From positions 4,766,142 to 4,830,141 of the forward strand of contig NC_085111.1 in assembly GCF_030269925.1 (NCBI RefSeq): a stretch of DNA of 64,000 nucleotides, read 5' to 3'. Shown here in pieces: positions 47,901 to 59,900 of the stretch. Within the stretch, counting starts at the first letter, position 1. Each line of letters opens with the position of its first letter. The notes under the pieces are model-generated. The model was given only the letters and a program-made list of their open reading frames with translations, was not told the origin of the DNA and did not search any database. The translations under genes and the position numbers were made by a program. Source of the stretch: Bombyx mori. Taxonomy: Eukaryota; Arthropoda; Insecta; Lepidoptera; Bombycidae.

Positions 47901-50900
47901 AAATCCGGTATTAGCATTGTCAACTTCAAGAAAATTAAGAGCTGAGATAATTGAATGTAACGCAAATAATAAATAATAGGGAAAATATAGAAATCTATCG
48001 ATAATGTATTTCGAGCCAACAATGAAAGAGTCAAACAAGCATGCCATTATACAAAAGAATCTCACAAACGATTTTAATAAATAAACCTTCAGTCAAAATG
48101 GTAATTGTGTTCACTAATGTAAATTTAAAAAGAACATATTTTCACGTCTATCACAATTTTGTATTATTAATATGATAATATAACACGTACAACCTTGGAG
48201 ATAATTACATAATTTACGCTGTCCAGTACTTAGAGATTTTTTGTTTTGATTGCATACCCGTGAACTATTGAAATAATAATAATATAACATGACTTACACG
48301 AAATCTGAAAATATTACACACACAAACAGTAAACAATTTTCATTCATGTAAAAAAAAATATCTTCCTGTCGAACTTTAAAGAGTCAATCTTCACAGCATC
48401 GTGTTAAATGAAAAAGGTTTTTTTTTATTTTTGCGGTTTCTACCGAAAGCACAGAAAACAGTCAATACTTCCTAAGCCTTTGTCATGAAACGGTCACTGA
48501 CCTCGATCGAGTTACGAATACACCAAACAATATTATTTGATACGAATAGACCGCACACACAAAAACAGCATAAGCGAATAAGTAGAATCAAAATAACGAT
48601 ATTCAGTTGTTTCTTAATTGTTTTCTGTAGCACACAGGAGAGTGTACAATTATTTTCAACAAGCAATTACGTCTGTTTTTTTTTCCTTAAACGTTTGACA
48701 TTAAGCGTCAAAATCGACTAATTAAATCAAATTCCTAAAGATTCGCATTACTATAACGGTAAACGCTGTTGCGAAGTCATTATGTATTCAATTAACGTTT
48801 TCCAAACACGTTTTAAATTCAAAAGGTTATTATGTTTATTCCATGTACTTTCGGACCTTGGACCCGTATGCTCATAAATATAAAAAGTAACGTTTTGTAT
48901 TCAAGAAGAAATATTTATTTTTAACTAGCTGACCCGACAGGCTTCGTAGTGCCTCAATCGATAAATTGAGACCTAAAGTTTTGTGTAAAATAAACTTAAA
49001 ATAAACAAAAGGAATCCGTCCGACGGGGGACACATCAAAGGAAAAACAACATTGTTATTTTTATTTAATTCCGAGCATTTTCATATTTATCTACCTTTTA
49101 AACCTTCTCTGGACTTCCACAAATAATTCAAGACCAAAATTAGCCAAATCGGTCCAGCCGTTCTCGAGTTTTAGCGAGACTAACGAACAGCAATTCATTT
49201 TTATATATATAGATGTGTTCTAGGATGTTCGGTCGAACGGTTCGACGACCACTAGGACTCGCAAAATTTATTCCAAAATAAAAAAGTCAAGAAAAAAAAA
49301 ACAGGATTTGAACGAAGCGTAAACGCTTTATTTGCGCGTTAAAATTTTATACGAAATATATTTTGAAGCGTTGACTCGCGAAACCTGTTGCAAAAACGAA
49401 ATGTCATAGAAAAAAAAGCTTTAAATCAAATTTAAGCGCATGATACTGGTCGAAATTACAGAGGGCACCGATAGACTGTCATAAAAAAAAGATATTTAAA
49501 TACAGTTTTTGTAATAAATCGAGTTTCTGGGTACATTTCAACTGAAGAAAACGCTTGCTCATTCTTCATTATTACCCAATATCAAAGTAATCAGGGTTTG
49601 CACTATGAAAACTAACGTATGAATGAATAAATGGCGCTTTTGACGGGAATATGAGGAAGGAAGTTATACTATATTACTTTGATTATTTAATTACTTATTT
49701 ATTTGTCTTTATGCATAACAGCACAGTGGCGGACTTAATGCCTCCCCGGTAACCATACTCGTCGAACTCGACAAAGAGTTCGATATACAACCTAACCCAT
49801 GCATCAGCTCGCTGAGTTTCTCGCCGGATCTTCTCAGCGGGTCGCGATTCCGATCCGGTTGTAGATTCATTCGCGAAGCAGCTGCTCTTGAGTTGTAAGA
49901 TTGAGGTCTCCTTCGGAGGCGCTCAGGCATCTGTTAGCAACCGCGCCCCTCTTGGCTGAGCCTTGGCTCGCCCATCTGACCTAGTGAAACAGGAACGGCC
50001 TCCGGGCCACCAGTAATCCTTCAATCCAAAAAAAAACTGAATGCCTAAACTATTCTCTAGCAGTCAACCAAGGGTGGTGGAGAGTGCAGCGGTGCATACA
50101 CTCCATAAAACAAAAACATAATTATATTTACAAAACAGTTAGTATACATTCATACACATAACAGACAATGTTGTACAATCATAAAATAACTAGCTTTTGC
50201 CCGCGACTCCGTCCGCGTGGAACGGTTACTTTGGCATAACGGTAAATTTTACCCCCACTTCATTTACGTAAAAAGTGAAAATATTTTTGAATTATAGAAT
50301 GTTAAAGAGTTATTTCAACCCTCATTTTGAAACATTCTTTATTGGTGCTCCACTTGTATTGGTTTTATTGTAATGTTATATAGCCTTATAGCCTTCCTCA
50401 ATAAATCAGCTATCTAACACTGAAAGAATTTTTCCAATCGGACCAGTAGTTCCTGAGATTAGCGTGTTCAAACAAACAAACTCTTCGGCTTTATAATATT
50501 AGTATAGATATCCAATTTGAACATAAATATTTATATTCTCATTAATACAAATATATTCATATATACACAATATATTAGACAGACATTCATCGGACATGAA
50601 AAAAAGAATACATAAGTATCAAGCAAGTTTTGAAAAAGTTCTCGTTGCTAGCGGCTGGCTATACCTACTACTGCCATTCCTGATTCTTATGAACAACGAC
50701 GAACAGGCCGCTTACTCATCCGCTTAGAGAGCCAATAAAAAGTTATGCAAAATTACTAAAAATTATATTTAACAATTTCGGTATATTTAGAACTAGCGAC
50801 CTGTCCTCGCTTCGCTTCGGCAACTGTAATTTATTATTGATTTCTCCACTATTTAATGGATGTTATTATACATATAAACCTTCCTCTTCAATCACTCTAT

Positions 50901-53900
50901 CTATTAAAAAAAAAACCGCATCAAAATCCGTTGCGTATTCTTAAAGATTTAAGCATACATAGGAATATAGGGACAGAGAAAGCGACTTTGTTTTATACTA
51001 TGTAGTGATACATCAGGCATCATTGACTGATCAATCATTTTAAATTTATGTTTGGAGTATTTTTTTTAATTCTCAGATCAAAGATCCATACCGTTGGCTC
51101 GAAGATCCAGATTCGAATGAAACCAAAGAATTCGTCGAGGCTCAGAACAAGATAACGCGTCCGTATTTAGACGCGTGTCCCGTGCAGAAATCGATCAACG
51201 AGAGGCTGACGGAACTGTGGAACTACCCTAAATATTCATGTCCCTTCAGGAAGGGCAGCAGATACTTCTTCTTCAAGAACACCGGTCTGCAGAACCAAAA
51301 GTGAGTGAAAAAGATCCAATATGTGTATTTGATGTACAAACTAATCTCTTATCATATAACTATACTGAGACCTTAGAACTTATATCTTAAGGTGGGTGGC
51401 GCAGTTACGTTGTAGATGTCTATGGGCTCCAGTAACCACTTAACACCAGGTGGGCTGTGAGCTCGTCCACACATCTATGCAATAATAAATAATAATAAAA
51501 AATAACATTTAAGAAAAGTACCCATAATATATTTAAAGTGAAACGATTATTAAATGAAATACCGATAGTGCTATTTAAGTTCACTTGCGTTTGGACAAAC
51601 CTTAACACTATCAAAAAGTCTTTTATATTTAATACGATTTATAACCCACGAACTTAGCTGTATGAGTGAACATGATTTGTTTCAATCGATGTGTATGTCA
51701 ATCGATTTTCAGTAGAAATAATCTTATCGGTATTCAATTCAATCTTACAAGTGCAAGTGATTTAATAATACCACTTATTTTACAGTGAAATCAATTTTCA
51801 TATTAAATATGAAATTACACATCATCTCGTTTTTACATTCGAACGGCCTGCCACCGGAGTAGAGTTCATCCATACTACTTATAACTGCGTTCATCCACAA
51901 TGCGTTTTCAAAGATCTTTTCAGCAGTCTACCATGGTTAGGTTTTCTTCATTTTTCGTCCTTAAATCCGTCCTATTGCTCTTGTAATAGGTAATGTTGTG
52001 TATAAGAGATGCGACATCTTCAACGTTTATGTTATATATATTTTAAATTATAGATAGAAAAATAAATATATAGTATTTTTTTTAAATGCTTCATTAAAAT
52101 ATTGGACGGTACCCGTTACTAACGCGCGCGCTGGCCTGTAACAGGTATACTACGCGCATGCGTTACGGTTCGAGTGCCACGCATTCACATTCGCTCTGTC
52201 TCTTTCTAGTACGGTAGCGTTAAACGTTTAACGCAACCTTGTTAGAAGTCGCATTAGAAGTTTCACTTCAAAATGTTGTTTTAGTGCGTTGTACGTGCAA
52301 GATGGTCTCGACGGCGAACCTCGCGTCTTCTTGGACCCGAACACTCTGTCCGAAGACGGCACGGTGGCGCTTTCCGGTACCAAGTTCACCGAAGACGGAT
52401 CCACCTTGGCGTACGGACTTTCTGCCAGCGGCTCTGATTGGATAGCTATACATTTCAAAGACGTTGCCACCGGTAAGCTTACACTCTTACTGTTCACTCT
52501 TATTCTCTTATACGACTTTTTGGCGGGAACGCGAGGATTGATGCTGTGTGATTTGTTTTATTTTGTCTACTGAGTGTTTCTTCAGGTTTAAATGTGTAAT
52601 AACGGTGGTTTATTAACTGTTTGGTATCTGTGAACCTGCACAAATGTGGGAAAATGATACAAAGCCGCTGAACGTAACTTCTCGGGATCCTCCAAAAAGT
52701 CCACCGAAAAAGTCTCAGTAAATGACAACCATTTTACTGAGATTATATTTCATTCCGTATTATCTCATTTCATATCATTTTTCACATAAAAAAAATATTT
52801 ATTATATTTTTTTTTTTTTAAATAAATTAATGCCCCTATAACGAGACCTTTAGCCACTTGTTTATTCAACAGCTAATTCTGTTACTGATTTAACGGTTAT
52901 GTCGTATTCTAGGCGAGGATTATCCGGAGGTTTTAGAAAAAGTCAAATTCGCTTCGATGTCGTGGACGAAAGATAACAAGGGATTGTTTTACTCGGTAAG
53001 TGCATATTGGATTCATATCATGAATGATGATAAGGTCACACGAGGAAAACTTGTATTCTATTTTGTCCGTTTCCATGCCAGTTTGACATTGGAGTACGTA
53101 GAGATGTTGAACTTGACCTATAAGCAATAAGCGGCGATGTTTTGTTTGTGTTAACTTTTTTTTCAACTATAAAAATGAGCACGAACATTTATTTATTTCA
53201 GGTCAGCTAAAAGTCATTAAAAAAAACAGTGCACGTGCAACTCGGTGACGTGAAACTTATTTTTCGATGTGTAGTATTGTGGTTTTCTTCATTTTTCGTC
53301 CTTAAATCAGATTGCTCTTGTAATAGGGAATGCTGTGTTTATGGGATGCGACATCTTCAAAATTTAAATTATATGTATTTTAAAGTATATATATAAAAAT
53401 AAATAAATATATATATTTGTTGAGTTGGGTAATCTATGTTATAGGTATAATCTGTGTCATTGCATTTTTTTCCCTCCATTACTGCTGCAAAAAGTATACA
53501 AATTGTTTGTCTCTAAAAAGTTACGTTTAATAAATTCTATAAAACTATCCAAGTTATTTTTTAAATACGACAAAGTGGGTGAACAAACATATTTTGGTCC
53601 TTATCGAACCGGATTTGCAACAAACTCGAGTGTATTCAAATTGACTTGACCTCGGCAATATGAGCAAAATCACAGAACTTATCAATATTCTGGAGGAAAA
53701 AGCGGATCTGATATTAAAATGCACGACAAACATTAAAAAATGTCCGAAGACACGTATGACGAAGGGGTACGTAGAAACGAGGTTGAATACCATCGAAGAT
53801 TACTGGCAAATATTTAAAGAAACACACGACACTCTTGTGAAGTCCCTCACCAAAGAAAAAAGATCGGATATATTATATTTCAAAGAAAATGTGTATAGCA

Positions 53901-56900
53901 ATATTGAAGAGTTATATATGGATACAACATCAGATTTAAAGGATACTTTGTCCAATTTCGTACAAACTGCAGGTACCCCCACACCAATTAAACAACAAGA
54001 TTTGAATATAAAATTACCCCATATACAATTACCTACGTTTACTGGACATTATGATGATTGGCCGACCTACAACGACATATTTACTTCACTTGTTCATCAC
54101 AATATCACATTATCTAAAGTTCAAAAATTACATTACTTAAAGGCAAGTGTTGCTGATGAAGCGGCTTCTCTACTCAAACACATATCAGTGACTGAAAGCA
54201 ATTATGAACAGGCATGGGACATTTTAAAACAGAGATATGGTAATAAGAAACTTATTGTTAATTCACTTTTAAGAAGATTGTTTCAACAACCAAAAATAAA
54301 CACACCTAATGCCATTCAACTAAAAAGATTATTAGATACTACAACTGAATGCCTGAGCAGCCTACAAAACCTTAACTTACCTGTTGAGTCATGGGATTTA
54401 ATTATCATCTACATAATTGTGCAAAGACTGGATCCTGAAACACATAAAGCATGGGAAGAGTATAGTTTCCATAGAAATAGTGAAGACCTACCTACTTGGC
54501 AAGAAATGAAAAACTTTCTAGATTGTAAATTTAGAACAATGGAATTAGTAACATACACACCTCAAACAAAAGAATTGAAATCTTATAAACAAAAAACATT
54601 CCAAATTTCCACAACAGAAAAGATCTGTATTAAATGTAAAGAAAATCATACCCTTTGTCATTGTGAAGAATTTATTAAACTGTTACCAGATGAACGAATT
54701 GGTTTTGTGAAGAACAAGAATTTATGCTATAATTGCTTACTACCAGGACACCCAGTGTTTAAATGTCGACTCAGAATATCATGCAGAATCTGTGGTAAGC
54801 GGCACCATTCGTTACTACACAAAACAATCAATGGATTAGAGACAAACTATAAACAAGTTGAAGACACAAACATCCAACCAGGCCCTATAAAGGATAATGA
54901 TGCAGACGTTGCTATACTGTCGCATATGGCGACAAAGAGGTCCACAGCATTGCTGGCCACAGCATTGATAACTGTTAAGAATAGTACAGGACATTATACA
55001 GTATTGCGCGCCTTAATAGATCAAGGGTCACAGGCTAATTTTATTAGTGAAAGAGCAGCACAACTTTTGAAAGTCAAAGGAACACCCACTAAGGGGACAA
55101 TCACTGGAGTTGGATCTACACAAACGGAAGTAAATCTGGCAGTCCAGCTTGAAATATTATCTAGATACCAATGCAATTTCAAGCTCAACGTGGAAGCATA
55201 TGTGATGCCTTCACGTTTAACAACATACTTACCGTCCACAACTATTGCCGACTCCACACTCACCTGGTCGCATTTGAAAGGTCTCAAGCTGGCAGATCCC
55301 ACCTTTAATCAACCAGGGAGAGTTGATATGCTTCTAGGTGTAGAAGTATATGCAGCCATTCTGAAAAATGAAATTATTCGAGGTCCTCCTGGCTCTCCAT
55401 GCGCACAACATACAAGTTTTGGATGGATTCTCTTTGGAAAGGTACACAATGACATTGAAGAAAGGAAAATAACAGTAATGCACCACCACATGGATTTTGA
55501 TGAACTGTTACACACATTATGGGAGTTAGACTGTGATAATCAAAGAAAACTTACACAAGAAGAGGAACTCTGTGAGAACATTTATTATGAAAATGTTAGG
55601 AGAGACAATGAAGGAAGATACATTGTGAAATTACCTTTTAAATCATATGTCATACTAAGTACAGAAGGTAATACCAGGGATATAGCACTAAGAAGATTAA
55701 CACAACTAGAGAGAAGATTACAGAGAGACATGAAGTTAAGGACAGAATACACTAAAGTGATGCAAGAATATATTGAATTGAATCATATGGAAGAAGTACC
55801 AGAAGAAGAATTAGGGAAACCCTCTGTCTACCTTCCTCATCATGCAGTTGTAAAGGATACAAGTGAGACTACCAAAGTAAGAACTGTGTTCAATGCCTCC
55901 TCAATGGGATCTAATAATGTTTCCATTAATGATGAGTTACTAGTTGGCCCACAATTGCAAGAAGACATGAGATCATTGGTTATGAGATGGAGACTAAAAC
56001 GAGTTTGTTTCATAGCAGATATTGAGAAAATGTATCGGCAGATATTGGTTACCAAACAGGATGCAGATTACCAACGAATCTTGTGGAGAATTGATCCAAA
56101 TTTTAAAGTCAAAGATTACAGATTGCTTCGGGTAACATTTGGAACTGCTTCAGCTCCGTTCCTTGCTGTAAGAACTCTACAACAAGTTGCAGAAGATGAA
56201 GGCAAAGATTTCCCTGAAGCAGCTAGAATGATTAAGGAAGACTTCTGGATGGATGACTTATTATCTGGTAACGATACAGTAAGTGAAGCCATTGAATCAG
56301 CAAGAAATGTCAGTGACATTTTGAATCGTGGCGGTTTCAAATTACAAAAATGGTCTTCTAACAGTATTGAATTTATGAAAAATATTTCACCTACAGAAAG
56401 AAGTACATTGATAAATGTGGATATGAACCTGGGAGGAACTGTTAGAACATTGGGGTTATCATGGAATATAGGAGATGATGTGCTACAGTATAATCTTAAT
56501 TTGCCAGAAGTGCCACTTACCATTACTAAGAGAAGTATACTTGCTGAGATACAACGCTTATTTGATCCACTTGGTTGGATAGCACCTGCCTTGTTACCTG
56601 GAAAACTAATAATACAAAGACTATGGTTGAAAAGACTTACCTGGGATGAAGAAGTAGACTCTGAAACTAAAAGAGATTGGTTAGAGATGAGAAACAACTT
56701 AAATTATTTAAAGGAAATTAAAATACCACGCTGGTTACTTATTACTAGTGATGTCATAGAAGATGTGTCAATACATGGATTTTGTGATGCATCAACAATT
56801 GCATATGGAGCAGTTGCTTACCTGAGAGTCAAAACTTACAATAATGAATATAAAACTATGCTGATAGCAGCGAAGACTAGAGTCGCACCTGTTAAACCAG

Positions 56901-59900
56901 TCTCACTGCCCCGTTTGGAACTGTGCGGTGCGGTGTTATTATCAAAGCTCTTGAAACACATCAGTCGTGCTACACGGATACCAAGGAAACAAATCTTTGC
57001 TTGGACAGATTCTACCATAGTACTATCATGGCTTACTGGAGACCCGACGAGATGGCAAACATTTGTGAGAAATCGTGTAGTAACAGTGCTTGACAATATT
57101 GGAAATGCATGGTATCATGTACAGTCTCAAGACAACCCTGCAGACATAGCATCAAGAGGAATGCTTCTTTCAGATCTCAAAGAATTTAGTTTATGGTGGA
57201 ACGGCCCTAAATGGCTCACCCATGAAGAAATATTGATGTCTCGCGGAGATAATATTTCTACTGACCTAGAGTTGAGAAGAACAATTATCAATACAAACAT
57301 AAAAATAGACAATAATCATAATGAAGGAAATTATATACACAATCAATTTGAAAACTTTAACAACTTGATGGAACTACAAAGAACTATTGTGTACTGCAAA
57401 AAATTCTTGAATTTTAAACGAAGTAGCGATAACATTAGTACAAAGTGCTTCAGCCCACTGGAGTTAACAGAGGCTCTTGAAACATGTGTGCGGTTAGCAC
57501 AACATAATGATTTTGAACATGAAATCCACGATTTGTTACAAGGGACTGGAGTAAGTAATAGAAGTGTACTGAAGAATCTCAATCCTTATCTAGACAAGAA
57601 AGGTCTTCTCAGAGTAGGCGGTCGATTACGAAATGCGGAAATGGAAAATGACGCTAAATATCCTATGATCATAAGTCATAAGAACCCCATTGCAACATTG
57701 ATAGTTAGTGATGCACACTTGAAGACACTTCATGGAGGACTCCAACTCACAATGAATTTTGTTAGATCAAGATTCTGGATCATAAGAGTAAAATCATTAA
57801 TATCAGCTACAATACATAAATGTTTAATATGTGCAAAGCAGAAGGCTAAGGTCCGACACCAACTCATGGGAGACTTACCTGCAGCACGAGTAACACCCAC
57901 TCGTCCATTCCTACACTCAGGAGTAGATTTTGCAGGCCCACTACAGATTCTGGTTTCCAGAGGAAGAGGCATGAAATGCACTAAGGGATACATATGTATA
58001 TTTATATGCATGTCAACTAAAGCAATCCACTTGGAACTGGTTGGAGATTTAAGCACCGAGTCATTTTTAGGATGTTTTAGAAGATTTGTTGCCAGAAGAG
58101 GTCGATGCTCCCACATTTGGAGTGATCAAGGTACAAACTTTGTAGGAGCCAGTAAAGAATTAGCTAAAATGTGGCAAGAAGCAAAATTAAGTATACCTGA
58201 AGATTTAATAAACATTTTAGCTGAAGATGGAACCCATTGGCACTTTAACCCACCTTATAGCCCAAATTTTGGAGGTTTATGGGAAGCTGGGGTGAAATCT
58301 ATAAAATATCACTTAAGAAGAATTCTTGATAGAACACTTACCTTTGAAAAGATGTCCACCACACTGTGCCAGATTGAAGCCTGCTTAAACTCACGGCCAC
58401 TATGTCCAATAGATCATAATGATATTGACAATTTAAATGTACTTACTCCTGGACACTTCCTCATTGGAGAAGCTCCAATCAATATACCTGAACCAGATCT
58501 TAGCCAAGTGAATGTAAACAGACTGTCTAGATGGCAACATACTCAGAGGATACTTCAAAACTTTTGGCATAAATGGAAGACGGAATATCTCACACGTTTA
58601 CAACAAAGACCTAAATGGTTAACTTTAAAGGATGAGTTTAAAATTGGAGAAGTGGTTCTGATTAAGGAAGATCACCTTCCTCCGGGTAAATGGGCCTTAG
58701 GTCGCATAGTTGAAAAATATCCTGGCTCTGATAACATCTGTAGAGTTTACAGCTTAAAATGTTGTGGTAAATTGATTAAGAGATCCATTAGTAGACTGTG
58801 TAAATTGCCAATTAATGAATAACTTTCATTAAACTTAAAATTTGGTTACTTTATAAACTTTATTGTTTTGTTTTTACTTAATTAAACTTAAGTAAATCTA
58901 TAAATATATTTAATACAAATAGTTAACATTTAATTGGCAATAATGGTTAAAGGATTGGTCAAGAAGGATGTTTAAAAAATATATATTTATTCATGTAAAG
59001 TTAATGATACATTAAGAATGACCTAATGTTCATAAAATTCACCTATTTATTATAGGTTGTTTTGTACTCTCTGATTTGTATTTTGAAATCTGATTTATGT
59101 TTGATATTGTAAATTCTAGTAATTTGTTTGGTTAAACTCTTGGAGCTTATCAGAATGAAAATTTACAATTTTGCTATGATTTACTGTATGTTTCTCAAAA
59201 ACTTCGTTTTTGGGGGGGCGGTATGTTGAGTTGGGTAATCTATGTTATAGGTATAATCTGTGTCATTGCATTTTTTTCCCTCCATTACTGCTGCAAAAAG
59301 TATACAAATTGTTTGTCTCTAAAAAGTTACGTTTAATAAATTCTATAAAACTATCCAAGTTATTTTTTAAATACGACAAAGTGGGTGAACAAACAATATT
59401 GTTTTTTTTTTAATACTTCATTAAAATATTGGGCGCTACTCGTTGCGAACGCTCGCGCTGACCTATAACGCAACCTTTCCGGTTACCGTCCTCGCTGAGC
59501 CCGTCACTTGCGACGAAGGGTTCGACGAGTAAATTAACCCACAGACACAGCCCACTGAGTTTCTCGCCGGATCTTCTCAGTGAGTCGCGTTTCCGATCCG
59601 GTGGTAGATTCTGCGAAGCACTGCTCTTGCTAAGGCTGGTGTTAGTAATACTCCCGGTTTGAGCCCCGTGAGCTTATCTACTAGTTCGGTGTACAATGTA
59701 TGGGCCACTATTCATTCGTTAAGACGTATACTGCAAATAAACGTGCAGGACAATCCCGTGTGAACCCAACTTAACTGGTTCGCACCGTTCAGGCTTACTA
59801 AAGCCACTACCCTGCCTATATCTGCCTTGAATCTTTTGATTTGAAAAGTGGGGACAGCTGTTCTACAATACTATTGAGACTTTGATCTTATTTTTGTATC

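Larger units (their letters stand above)
53418..59395 (+). mobile_element. Complete BEL/Pao LTR retrotransposon in PREP intron 4
   Basis: Two 172-bp LTRs (53418-53589 and 59224-59395) start TGTTGAGTTGGG and end GAACAAACA. By eye they are identical. The 5-bp duplication ATATT flanks the element (53413-53417 and 59396-59400). It carries one long Gag-Pol frame and no envelope-like frame. Its orientation is the same as PREP. The 3' LTR contains AATAAA, so it could supply a premature polyadenylation site to PREP. Confidence 0.93.
53280..59475. repeat. Repeat family S, copy 2, split by the BEL/Pao element
   Basis: The left part (53280-53417) and right part (59396-59475) together match 51945-52255. 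The BEL/Pao insertion lies between them. Confidence 0.6.

Noticed and set aside
52289..52573. Longer open frame running past PREP exon 3 into the intron
   Set aside because: The family-like protein stops at DVAT, where a GGTAAGC donor lies, and it resumes in phase at 52913 with GEDYPEV.
56116..56697. 193-codon - strand frame inside the BEL/Pao Pol region
   Set aside because: It is antisense to the RT domain; no independent domain is seen.
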